A DNA stretch of 13,428 nt from Lachnoclostridium sp. UBA6558 (GTDB lineage: Bacteria > Bacillota > Clostridia > Lachnospirales > Lachnospiraceae). The stretch lies in NCBI GenBank assembly GCA_002434335.1, contig DJJW01000070.1, positions 48,572 to 61,999 of the forward strand. The letters run 5' to 3'. Below, one piece after another: positions 6,102 through 12,881 of this stretch. The notes under the pieces are model-generated. The model did no database searches and was not told where the DNA came from. It was given only the letters and a program-made list of their open reading frames with translations. The translations under genes were made by a program, and so were the position numbers. Numbering within the stretch: position 1 is the first letter of the stretch; every line of letters begins with the position of its first letter.

Positions 6102-6797
6102 ATGCAATACATACTAATTGCCGATGATAATCAGGACATTACAGATGTTTTGTCAGCCTATTCCAAAAAAGAAGGCTTGGAACCGGTTATTGCTGGTGAC
6201 GGAGAAGAAGCTTTTCGATTATTTGAAAGATACAATCCTGCTGCAGTCCTTTTGGATGTTATGATGCCAAAAGAAGATGGCTATGAAGTATGCAGAAAGA
6301 TTCGCGCAGTATCCAATGTTCCGGTGCTTTTAATTACAGCTAGGGGCGAGGACTTTGAGAAAATAATGGGGCTTGATATTGGTGCAGATGATTACATTGT
6401 AAAACCCTTCAGCCCAAGTGAAGTTATGGCAAGAGTGAGGGCAGTCCTTCGCAGAATGACAAAGGCTGAGAAGGAAGTCACATCTGAAAATACAATAACC
6501 GTATGTAATATGACAATAAATCTGGATGAATATACTTTGCATATCAACGGAAATAGAATGTCCCTGACAAAAAAAGAAATTGAGACCATGTGGACTCTTG
6601 CAAAGAATCCCAACAAAGTATTTACCAGGGATAATCTTCTGGATAGTCTTTGGGGTTTTGATTATTTTGGTGACAGCAGAACGGTGGATTCTCATATTAA
6701 GAGACTGCGAGCTAAATTAGATGCGCTTCCTCATCCCGAATGGAATATTAAGACCATCTGGGGGGTAGGATATAAATTTGAGATAGAAGAGGCATAA
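6102..6797 (+). CDS. OmpR/PhoB-family response regulator
   Basis: 231 aa, full length for the family. The receiver domain (about 1-118) has the acidic pair D8/D9, the phospho-acceptor D52 in LLDVMMPK, T79 in LITAR and K101 in VKPFS. All active-site residues are present. The DNA-binding winged helix (about 127-228) contains SLTKKEIETMWTLAKNPNKV, then SRTVDSHIKRLRAKL and the terminal hairpin IWGVGYKF. GGAGG (6090-6094) lies 7 nt before the ATG. The partner kinase gene starts 182 bp downstream. Known role: when phosphorylated, it binds direct repeats with about 11-bp spacing; the repeated CTTA box at 5658 upstream of its own promoter fits that. The signal and regulon are not evident from the sequence. 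Confidence 0.93.
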   Translation: MQYILIADDNQDITDVLSAYSKKEGLEPVIAGDGEEAFRLFERYNPAAVLLDVMMPKEDGYEVCRKIRAVSNVPVLLITARGEDFEKIMGLDIGADDYIVKPFSPSEVMARVRAVLRRMTKAEKEVTSENTITVCNMTINLDEYTLHINGNRMSLTKKEIETMWTLAKNPNKVFTRDNLLDSLWGFDYFGDSRTVDSHIKRLRAKLDALPHPEWNIKTIWGVGYKFEIEEA

Positions 6798-6801
6798 CTC
6801 A

Positions 6802-6826
6802 AAATAAGTAACAGGATTACTTTTTA
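6802..6826 (+). terminator. Weak terminator-like hairpin after the response regulator
   Basis: AAGTAA (6806-6811), loop CAGGA, TTACTT (6817-6822), with TTTTTATT following. The stem is short and A/T-rich, so at best it gives partial termination before the kinase gene. Confidence 0.3.
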
Positions 6827-6866
6827 TTGAGAAATGATAGGAATCTCCTTTTGTAGTTGAATATTT

Positions 6867-6914
6867 GATTTGAGTGTCAAAGGGTCAGCTTTTCAGGCAT
6901 TTGACACTTAAATC
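6867..6914 (+). repeat. Long inverted repeat between response regulator and kinase genes
   Basis: GATTTGAGTGTCAAA (6867-6881) pairs with TTTGACACTTAAATC (6900-6914): 15 positions with one G.U and an 18-nt loop. No U-run follows, so it is not a classical terminator. As RNA it would be very stable and may set the relative level of kinase mRNA by processing or stabilisation; as DNA it could be an operator. Confidence 0.65.
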
Positions 6915-6979
6915 ATATTTATAAAAGGATCTTGATAACTGATTGTTAGATGAATTCCATATTCAGAAAAGAGGAATAA

Positions 6980-8467
6980 ATGGATAGAAAGCAGCAGAGG
7001 AAGCCTTTTAACAGGCTTTTTTTTAAAGTATATATTAACTATGCCCTTGTTCTGACTCTGTTTGCCATAATGGTTGGTCTTATCTTTGTAAACCTGTATG
7101 AAAGCGCAACGAAAAAAAGCTATCAGAATAAAATGTTCAAGCAGGCAAGCTTTATAATAGATGATTTGTCCAAGGCTATTATCAATAATGAGTCGGAGGA
7201 ATATCTGGATAATCAGCAGATTATACAGGATGTGGACCCTGACGAACTGGATATCTGGACCATTTCAAATCCCAATTCCAATAATCCAATGGATAAGAAG
7301 TTTGAGAATTTAAATCTGGAAAATGTAGCATTATCACCAGATTGCATAACAGTAATAGAAGGGGCATTTAACAAAGAGACCTTGTACCGAAGCGGTTATT
7401 ATGAAGAATTCGGCGGCAGTTCTGTAATCCAGGGTTACCCTGTTATTATTAACGGAGAAGTTGTAGGAGTAGTACTGCTTCGTTCCGATGTTAAGAAACA
7501 AGAGGATATTGTCAGAAGCAGTGTGACCCTGATTTATTCCAGTGTAGGAATTGCTCTTTTCATTTCCTTTATTATTGCCATATTATTTGCAAGCGGTATC
7601 ACGAAGCCTATCAGCTCCATGAGAATGACTGCTCTTCAATTGGCAGACGGGAAATACCAGAGTAAATTAGCCCTGAAACGGAAGGATGAAATAGGGGATT
7701 TGGCCACTACCATAGATATTCTGGCAGACCGGCTGAAGGAAAATGAAGAGGAAAGACAGAACAGGGAGCAAATAAGAACGGATTTCTTTGCGAATGTATC
7801 ACATGAACTAAGAACACCTATTACTGTTATCAGAGCGTATACGGAAACCTTGCTGGATGGTGTGGTAACCGATGAAGAAAAAGTATATCAGTACTATGTT
7901 AAGATCCTGGGTGAATGCAAGGGTATGGAAAGACTGGTAGGAGATCTTCTTCTATTATCAAAAATGCAGAATCCGGATTTTGAGGTAGAGAAGGAGCCGG
8001 TTAATGTTACTCAGATTTTTGAGGATTTGCTAAAAAGCTTTCATCCCCTATGCCAAAATAAGGAAGTTGAGATGATACTTACAGGGGATCAGCCTGCCTA
8101 TACCATGATGGGAGATTATGACCGTTTAAAACAAATGTTTTTAATCATACTGGATAATGCGATTAAGTTCTCCCATGTAAATTCTGCCATACACATAAAT
8201 TTAAGCAAAAAGGATAAACTATTAATATCAATTAGAGATGAAGGCATTGGAATCTCAAAGGAAGAGCTGCCCTTTATTTTTGATAAATTTTATCGTTCCA
8301 AGCTAAGGCAGAATGCACAAGGCTCAGGTCTGGGGCTAGCAATCGCAAAGCAGATTGCCTTAAAGCATGATGGCGTAATCACTGTAAACAGTGAAGAAGG
8401 GAAAGGCACCGAATTCCAGTTTTCCTTTCAGAGCTTGGAAAATTATGTAGAAGAGTTAAATATTTAG
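6980..8467 (+). CDS. Membrane sensor histidine kinase, partner of the response regulator
   Basis: 495 aa. Two membrane segments (about 16-39 and 181-205) flank an extracellular domain of about 140 residues. The end of that domain, VIQGYPVIINGEVVGVVLL, resembles PAS/Cache-type sensor folds. A HAMP linker follows (about 206-258). The HisKA domain has the phospho-acceptor H275 in NVSHELRTP. The ATPase domain has the N box with D392/N393 (LDNAIKFS), G1 DEGIGIS (420-426), the F box FDKFYRS and G2 GSGLGL (448-453). All catalytic motifs are intact. GAGG (6971-6974) lies 5 nt before the ATG. The gene is separated from its regulator by 182 bp with a large inverted repeat, whereas most such pairs overlap or nearly touch. 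No terminator follows before the 6S RNA promoter. The ligand is unknown. Confidence 0.93.
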   Translation: MDRKQQRKPFNRLFFKVYINYALVLTLFAIMVGLIFVNLYESATKKSYQNKMFKQASFIIDDLSKAIINNESEEYLDNQQIIQDVDPDELDIWTISNPNSNNPMDKKFENLNLENVALSPDCITVIEGAFNKETLYRSGYYEEFGGSSVIQGYPVIINGEVVGVVLLRSDVKKQEDIVRSSVTLIYSSVGIALFISFIIAILFASGITKPISSMRMTALQLADGKYQSKLALKRKDEIGDLATTIDILADRLKENEEERQNREQIRTDFFANVSHELRTPITVIRAYTETLLDGVVTDEEKVYQYYVKILGECKGMERLVGDLLLLSKMQNPDFEVEKEPVNVTQIFEDLLKSFHPLCQNKEVEMILTGDQPAYTMMGDYDRLKQMFLIILDNAIKFSHVNSAIHINLSKKDKLLISIRDEGIGISKEELPFIFDKFYRSKLRQNAQGSGLGLAIAKQIALKHDGVITVNSEEGKGTEFQFSFQSLENYVEELNI

Positions 8468-8489
8468 TAGTATTAGCACAATTTAAGCC

Positions 8490-8518
8490 TTGAAAAAAAT
8501 AAAAGTCTGGGTTATAAT
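8490..8518 (+). promoter_or_regulatory. Promoter of the 6S RNA gene
   Basis: TTGAAA (8490-8495), 17 bp, perfect TATAAT (8513-8518). It predicts a start near 8525, at the beginning of the structured RNA. Confidence 0.75.
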
Positions 8519-8524
8519 AAGTTC

Positions 8525-8746
8525 ATAAGAAATTCCTGGAATGTACGACACTCCTGTTATTTTGAACCTACATCAGATAATACGGGATTCCTAATTTGTA
8601 AGATTATGTCAGGCCACCGTTTGCAGTGGAAGACAGAGGCTTACCTGCGGAAACCCACCTAGCTTGCGCTAGGAGTCAAAATACGGGAAACGGCGTTTCG
8701 GGGTATTGACAAAAGATAAAGGGGCAGCGAAAGCTGCCTTTTTTTT
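8525..8746 (+). ncRNA. ssrS: 6S RNA (SsrS), sigma-factor/RNA polymerase-binding regulatory RNA
   Basis: A non-coding unit of about 220 nt with its own promoter and terminator. TATTTTGA (8558-8565) pairs with TCAAAATA (8676-8683), and the adjoining CCTG (8553-8556 region) pairs with CGGG (8684-8687) across a bulge. The outer part has weaker AATGT/GTATT pairing. Inside are the hairpins CCAC/GTGG (8614-8617/8626-8629) and CCTAGC-TTGC-GCTAGG (8658-8673). TTGAACCTACAT, TACGGGATTCCT and GAGGCTTACCTGCGGAAACCCACCT are, from memory, typical of clostridial 6S RNAs. One long rod with a central open region is the 6S architecture that mimics an open promoter and sequesters sigma-A RNA polymerase. Ends are estimated from the promoter and U-run. 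Identification rests on motif recall and structure, not a covariance search. Confidence 0.8.
8723..8746 (+). terminator. Terminator of the 6S RNA gene
   Basis: GGCAGC (8723-8728), GAAA tetraloop, GCTGCC (8733-8738), then eight T (8739-8746). Also the first terminator downstream of the histidine kinase gene. Confidence 0.95.
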
Positions 8747-8770
8747 GTGTTGTATATAAAGGATTTTTTG

Positions 8771-8799
8771 TTTACATAATTCTGAAGTTTTGATAGAAT
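8771..8799 (+). promoter_or_regulatory. Promoter of nadE
   Basis: TTTACA (8771-8776), 17 bp, TAGAAT (8794-8799), preceded by TG at 8791-8792 (extended -10). Start near 8806 gives a leader of about 170 nt. In the leader I see only A/T-rich sequence and a small TGCG-AAAGA-CGCA hairpin (8948-8960) just before the ribosome binding site, and no known riboswitch. Confidence 0.68.
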
Positions 8800-8976
8800 G
8801 AAGGTTAGGAAGCTTTTTTATTAAAATTGTATAGACGAGCTTTGGATATACCTATAAAATAATTTATTGCTATGACAGTGTTTTTAATTTAGACCATTCT
8901 GTGAGAGGATTAATAATAGCCTGACAGGGGAATTTGACACAATAAAGTGCGAAAGACGCAGAAATGAGAGGTAGTT

Positions 8977-10905
8977 ATGAAAGACGGTTTTCTGAAAGTA
9001 GCCGCAGCCACTCCGCATATTAAGGTCGCTGACTGTGAATACAATGGACAGCAGATTCGAAAGTTAATTGAAGAGGCGGACGGCCTTTCTGCTAAGATAT
9101 TACTGTTACCGGAGCTTTGTCTTACCGGATATACCTGCGGTGAGTTATTTCTCCAGGACACCTTGATAAATAGTGCAATGACAGAGTTAAAACGTATTGT
9201 TGATTTTACGAAGAATAGAAGAATGCTTATAACTCTGGGACTTCCGGTATTACGTAACGGAAAACTCTTTAATACTGCAGCAGTGATATATAATGGCAGA
9301 CTATTAGGCTTAGTGCCTAAGAAGAACCTTCCAGGATATTCAGAATTCTATGAGGCGAGACATTTTAATCCTGGATGTGATATTACAGAGAATTTTAATT
9401 TTTATGATGAAACAGTTCCTTTTGGTGCCAATCTGCTGTTTACTGCATCTGATTTCAGACAACTGACGGTTGGTGTTGAAATTTGTGAAGACCTATGGGT
9501 ACCTCTTGCTCCCAGTGTAAATCACTGCCTGGCTGGTGCCACCGTGATTCTGAATCCCTCTGCCAGTGATGAGACTACCGGAAAAGATATCTATCGAAGG
9601 GATCTTATAAGGATGCAATCAGCGAGACTGGTCTGCGGTTATGTCTATGACTCTGCCGGTGAAGGTGAATCCAGTACGGACCTTGTATTCGGTGCTCATA
9701 ATATGATTGCGGAAAACGGAGCAATGGTAAAAGAATCAAAAAGATTCGTCAATGAAATGACCGTAACTGAATTGGATATGGGGAAATTAATCAGTGAGCG
9801 AAGAAGAATGACTACCTATCAGGTGGCGGAAAGAAAAGATTACACCTATGTAGAATTTGCTTTCGGCAAAGAGCTGGCAGCTTCTGAAACCCTTATTACC
9901 AGATATATAGATAAAGCTCCGTTCGTCCCCAGTAACAGAGACGACAGGGATAGACGCTGTGAAGAGATACTTAATATTCAAGCTTATGGTTTAAAGAAAA
10001 GGCTTGAGCATACAGGTCTTAATACCAGTGTCCTTGCAATCTCCGGAGGACTTGATTCTACCCTTGCATTGTTGGTGGTCTGCAAAGCCTTTGACCTTTT
10101 AGGACTTAGCAGAAAAGGAATTCTTACAGTTACCATGCCCTGTTTTGGCACCACAGACAGAACCTATCAAAATGCTGTAAGCCTTGCAAAAGAACTTGGA
10201 ACTACATTTTTAGAAATTCCTATACAGGAGGCAGTAAAGCTTCATTTTAGGGATATTGGACATGACAGCTCTGTACATGATGTAACTTATGAGAATGTGC
10301 AGGCAAGAGAGAGAACCCAGGTAATCATGGACCTGTCCAATAAATACAATGGTCTGGTAATCGGTACCGGGGATATGTCAGAGCTGGCACTCGGCTGGGC
10401 AACCTACAATGGAGATCATATGTCTATGTATGGTGTTAATTCCTCCGTACCTAAGACACTGGTTCGTTATCTGGTGGCCTATTATGCGCAGACCCTGGAG
10501 AATGAGACACTAAGAACAGTACTATTTGATATCCTGGATACACCGGTAAGCCCGGAACTGCTGCCGCCAAAAGATGGTGAGATTGCACAAAAGACCGAAG
10601 AACTGGTGGGTCCTTATGAACTTCATGATTTCTTTTTATACTATGTCCTTCGTTTTGGATACACACCCGGTAAAATATACAGACTTGCACTGTTAGCCTT
10701 CCACCAGGATTACAGTGAAGAGATTATATTAAAATGGTTGAAGAACTTTTACAGACGTTTCTTCAGTCAGCAGTTCAAGCGCTCCTGCCTGCCGGACGGT
10801 CCTAAAGTCGGTTCCGTAGCAGTATCACCAAGAGGGGATTTAAGAATGCCCAGTGATGCAAGCGTATCTCTGTGGATGAAAGAACTGGACAGCCTCGACA
10901 AATAG
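8977..10905 (+). CDS. nadE: Glutamine-dependent NAD+ synthetase
   Basis: 642 aa, the usual length of the two-domain enzyme. It makes NAD+ from nicotinic acid adenine dinucleotide, ATP and glutamine in the cytoplasm, the last step of NAD synthesis. The N-terminal nitrilase-type glutaminase domain (about 1-285) has the catalytic triad E46 (LLLPELCLTGYT), K115 (VPKKNLPGY) and C170 (GVEICEDLW). The C-terminal synthetase domain (about 325-640) has the ATP P-loop SGGLDST (356-362) and IGTGDMSELALGWATYNGDHMSMYGVN, the family's NAD-synthase signature. GAGAGG (8966-8971) precedes the ATG by 5 nt. The gene stands alone between the 6S RNA and degV with its own promoter and a likely terminator at 11040. 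Nothing is missing or unusual in the active sites. Confidence 0.96.
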   Translation: MKDGFLKVAAATPHIKVADCEYNGQQIRKLIEEADGLSAKILLLPELCLTGYTCGELFLQDTLINSAMTELKRIVDFTKNRRMLITLGLPVLRNGKLFNTAAVIYNGRLLGLVPKKNLPGYSEFYEARHFNPGCDITENFNFYDETVPFGANLLFTASDFRQLTVGVEICEDLWVPLAPSVNHCLAGATVILNPSASDETTGKDIYRRDLIRMQSARLVCGYVYDSAGEGESSTDLVFGAHNMIAENGAMVKESKRFVNEMTVTELDMGKLISERRRMTTYQVAERKDYTYVEFAFGKELAASETLITRYIDKAPFVPSNRDDRDRRCEEILNIQAYGLKKRLEHTGLNTSVLAISGGLDSTLALLVVCKAFDLLGLSRKGILTVTMPCFGTTDRTYQNAVSLAKELGTTFLEIPIQEAVKLHFRDIGHDSSVHDVTYENVQARERTQVIMDLSNKYNGLVIGTGDMSELALGWATYNGDHMSMYGVNSSVPKTLVRYLVAYYAQTLENETLRTVLFDILDTPVSPELLPPKDGEIAQKTEELVGPYELHDFFLYYVLRFGYTPGKIYRLALLAFHQDYSEEIILKWLKNFYRRFFSQQFKRSCLPDGPKVGSVAVSPRGDLRMPSDASVSLWMKELDSLDK

Positions 10906-10933
10906 AATTATAGAACTTCTGCATGTGAATACG

Positions 10934-11001
10934 GAGCAAGCCTCATTGGAAAGGACCTCTGAATTCCGGAGGAACGTACTCTTAATTAGATTTTCTTGCT
11001 C
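10934..11001 (+). repeat. Nested hairpins downstream of nadE
   Basis: GAGCAAG (10934-10940) pairs with CTTGCTC (10995-11001). Within the loop CCTCTG (10956-10961) pairs with CGGAGG (10967-10972). No U-run follows. It may be a 3'-end stabilising structure of nadE mRNA or part of an unrecognised RNA element. Confidence 0.35.
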
Positions 11002-11039
11002 TGATTAATTTAAATAGATTATACAAAAGATCCCAGGAG

Positions 11040-11081
11040 CACTGCAGGTAATTCGTTGAATTTAAGCTTGCAGAGTATTTT
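11040..11081 (+). terminator. Probable terminator of nadE
   Basis: CACTGCAGG pairs with CTTGCAGAG with one mismatch and one G.U. An inner AATTC-GTT-GAATT (11050-11062) extends the hairpin, and TATTTTTA follows. It is imperfect but has the right order of stem and U-run. Confidence 0.45.
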
Positions 11082-11095
11082 TACAGGGAGAATTA

Positions 11096-11152
11096 CCGGA
11101 AGAAATAAAGATAAAGGATAATTGCAGCTGCCTATCTTCCGGCTTTTGGCAG
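11096..11152 (+). repeat. Competing stems upstream of degV (attenuator-like)
   Basis: CCGGAAG (11096-11102) can pair with CTTCCGG (11136-11142), followed by CTTTT. Alternatively CTGCC (11128-11132) pairs with GGCAG (11148-11152), enclosing CTTCCGG in its loop. GCAGCTGC (11124-11131) is itself palindromic. Alternative folding is possible but unproven. Confidence 0.3.
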
Positions 11153-11257
11153 TGAGGTCAGGATACAGACAACCATTTGTATTTTGGCCTGGAGTATTCT
11201 TTAAATCTTAGTTTTATGAGGATTTTTAGGATCTCTATAGCAATGGGTGTCAGCAGT

Positions 11258-12148
11258 ATGGCTTTAAGAATAATCACTGATTCCGCTTCGGATGTGCCAA
11301 GTTCCTTAATAAAAAGATTCAATCTTCATGTTATTCCCACACCGGTGGTCATAGAAGAAAAAGATTATTTTGACGGAGAAACAATATTTCCGGAGGAGTT
11401 CTATAAGATCTTAAAGAGCGGAACAGATGTTAAGACCTATCACATCAATTCCTTCATGTTTCATAAACATTTTGAAACCTACGCAAAAAATGGCGATGAA
11501 GTTATATATATATGTTTTTCAACGGGAATTGCAGGAACCTACAATGCTGCTAATATAGCAAAGCAGGAACTTTTAGAGGAATATCCGGATTTTGATCTTA
11601 CAATAGTGGACTCTAAATGTGCCTCCTTAGGCTTTGGGCTGGTAGTAGAAAGGGCGCTTTTACTGGCAGAAAATAACGTACCGAAGAATACCATTTTAGA
11701 AGCGATTGATTTCTATTGCAATAATATGGAACATATCTTCACGGTAGAGACTCTGGAATATCTGTATAAGGGCGGAAGACTGTCAAGAACCTCAGCGATT
11801 GCAGGCGGTCTGCTTGACATAAAGCCAATTATTGAAGTGGATGACAGCGGTGCCTTAAAACCTATAGAGAAAGTAAGAGGCAGAGGCAAATCCATTAAAA
11901 GAATAATAGATATAGTAGGCGAGCGTGGTAAAGACCTTACGGTACAGACCATAGGCCTGGTACATGGGGATGATAAAAAGACCATAACAGAAGTAAAAGA
12001 GCTCCTAGCAGAAAAGTATGGCTGCACCAACTTCCTGGAAAGCTTTGTAGGCTGTGCAATAGGTGCGCATACCGGGCCTGGAATCATCGGAATTATCTTC
12101 TTAAGTGAAGTATCTCCCTATAAGGAAATGGAACAAAAGAATAAGTAA
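11258..12148 (+). CDS. DegV-family fatty-acid-binding protein (FakB-like)
   Basis: 296 aa from this start. Typical DegV order: IITDSASDVP at 5-14, CFSTGIAGTYNAA (86-98) with S88/T89, the VDSKCASLGFGLVV segment, YKGGRLSRTSA with R174, and GAHTGPG with H271. In FakB proteins these Ser/Thr, Arg and His residues hold the fatty-acid carboxylate. Known role: presents exogenous or recycled fatty acids to the FakA kinase for phosphorylation and entry into phospholipid synthesis. fakA is not in the window. The loop usually reading TSQPS is T60-Y-H-I-N here, a variant. Start choice: the family begins a few residues before I-ITDS, which fits 11258 (MALRIITDS). ATG 11243 (MGVSSMALR) has a slightly better AGGA (11228-11231) and is the alternative. 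Starts at 11177 or 11216 would add an atypical extension. Confidence 0.88.
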   Translation: MALRIITDSASDVPSSLIKRFNLHVIPTPVVIEEKDYFDGETIFPEEFYKILKSGTDVKTYHINSFMFHKHFETYAKNGDEVIYICFSTGIAGTYNAANIAKQELLEEYPDFDLTIVDSKCASLGFGLVVERALLLAENNVPKNTILEAIDFYCNNMEHIFTVETLEYLYKGGRLSRTSAIAGGLLDIKPIIEVDDSGALKPIEKVRGRGKSIKRIIDIVGERGKDLTVQTIGLVHGDDKKTITEVKELLAEKYGCTNFLESFVGCAIGAHTGPGIIGIIFLSEVSPYKEMEQKNK

Positions 12149-12166
12149 AAAGCAGTGTATCACTGC
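12147..12166 (-). terminator. Terminator of the minus-strand FMN_bind-like gene, at the degV stop codon
   Basis: On the minus strand GCAGTG-ATA-CACTGC (plus 12152-12166) is followed by TTTTTA. Its U-run overlaps the degV TAA (12146-12148), so this terminator lies beyond the degV terminator as seen from the minus-strand gene. Confidence 0.6.
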
Positions 12167-12189
12167 ATCGGTTTAAGTAACATAATGCA

Positions 12190-12233
12190 GGGGCTTCTGT
12201 CACCGGATATGGTCCGGTTTCATAAGCCCCTTT
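12190..12233 (+). terminator. Terminator of degV
   Basis: GGGGCTT (12190-12196) pairs with AAGCCCC (12224-12230), with an inner ACCGGA/TCCGGT arm (12202-12207/12213-12218), followed by TTTAT. The U-run is short but the stem is strong. Confidence 0.75.
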
Positions 12234-12244
12234 ATCGTACTCTG

Positions 12245-12706
12245 TCATTGAATATCAGAATGTTCTGTACTATCAGAATTTTCTGCTTTTGCTAAGGTAG
12301 CTTTAATTGCGTTAACTAAAAATGTCTCGGTATATTTGCCGCTGTCTGTCACTTCAATATTGTTAATGTCTGTTCCTTCATATAGCTGTGCAGCTATTTT
12401 TTCCAAAGAAGGTTCTACCAGAGGATAAAAAGTAGATACTGCTTCGTCAATGTTTACGATACGGATGGAATTAATATGGTCCTTATCCAATACCACTTCA
12501 AGGTTAAGAGAGGTATCACTTAAAACAAAAGTGGAATTGTATACCCCCGGTATGTATTTGGCATCCGTTGTTGAATCTGTGTCGTTCCCGCCCTTATTCA
12601 TAAACATAACTACAAGCAGAATAATCAATAGTATCCCCAGGCCTGCAAACAGAACTGTATATATGATTTCCTTTAAGTGAAGAACAACTATTTTGGTATT
12701 CGACAT
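12245..12706 (-). CDS. Membrane-anchored protein with a degenerate FMN_bind-like domain
   Basis: 153 aa. One membrane segment (about 14-36) is followed by a Gly/Asp/Thr-rich linker and an extracytoplasmic domain (about 50-142). That domain follows the FMN_bind pattern: KYIPGVYNSTF...LEVVLDKDHINSIRIVNIDEA resembles TYKAGTYTGEA...IEVTFSDTEITDIKIVNQTET in the flavoprotein at 3603-5567, and it ends in a helix NAIKATLAKA like AIENAVKQA. The flavinylation SGAT is replaced by S122-G-K-Y-T126, so covalent FMN at the usual position is doubtful. The function is unknown; a flavin-free ligand-binding or electron-transfer accessory domain is possible. An in-frame TAG lies just upstream, so ATG 12706 is the most upstream start. 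Its AGGA is only about 2 nt away, a poor ribosome site. It is convergent with degV and divergent from addB. Confidence 0.75.
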   Translation of the reverse strand: MSNTKIVVLHLKEIIYTVLFAGLGILLIILLVVMFMNKGGNDTDSTTDAKYIPGVYNSTFVLSDTSLNLEVVLDKDHINSIRIVNIDEAVSTFYPLVEPSLEKIAAQLYEGTDINNIEVTDSGKYTETFLVNAIKATLAKAENSDSTEHSDIQ

Positions 12707-12815
12707 ATCCTAGCACCGTGCCTTTCCTGGTTAATGTTATGCAACTTTGACATTAGCTGCCTCCATAAATCCTTTATATATTTTATTAGAAGCAAGAAAA
12801 AAATATGAATACAAT

Positions 12816-12843
12816 TTAACTGAAGTAAAAGTCATGTTATAAT
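12816..12843 (+). promoter_or_regulatory. Promoter of addB
   Basis: TTAACT (12816-12821), 16 bp, perfect TATAAT (12838-12843), with TG at 12835-12836 (extended -10). Start near 12850 leaves about 32 nt to the ATG. Confidence 0.68.
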
Positions 12844-12881
12844 ACATTCACTACCTTAAATAGTGCGAAAGGGGAAGAAGC

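Larger units (their letters stand above)
10906..11257 (+). other. nadE-degV interval
   Basis: About 350 bp with several inverted repeats: nested hairpins at 10934-11001, the likely nadE terminator at 11040-11081, and two mutually exclusive pairings at 11096-11152 (CCGGAAG/CTTCCGG against CTGCC/GGCAG). No good promoter for degV was found. In-frame starts at TTG 11177, ATG 11216 and ATG 11243 precede the chosen degV ATG. Confidence 0.5.

Noticed and set aside
6330..6695. Antisense ORF of 121 aa in the response regulator gene
   Set aside because: No similarity or ribosome site; it lies wholly opposite conserved receiver and DNA-binding codons.
6901..6906. TTGACA as a -35 box for the histidine kinase gene
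   Set aside because: No -10 box at 16-19 bp; TATAAA is only 13 bp away. The hexamer is part of the inverted repeat.
8934..8939. TTGACA as a second nadE promoter
   Set aside because: No -10-like hexamer at 16-18 bp (the position reads CGCAGA).
10934..11001. T-box or known riboswitch before degV
   Set aside because: No T-box core motif and no recognisable aptamer consensus; only generic hairpins are visible.
11177..11257. N-terminal extension of the DegV protein from TTG 11177
   Set aside because: The added residues match nothing in the family and no ribosome site precedes the TTG; the conserved fold starts at IITDS.
12862..12871. 10-mer AGTGCGAAAG shared by the nadE (8946-8955) and addB leaders
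   Set aside because: Short, at different distances from the start codons and with no shared flanks; likely coincidence.
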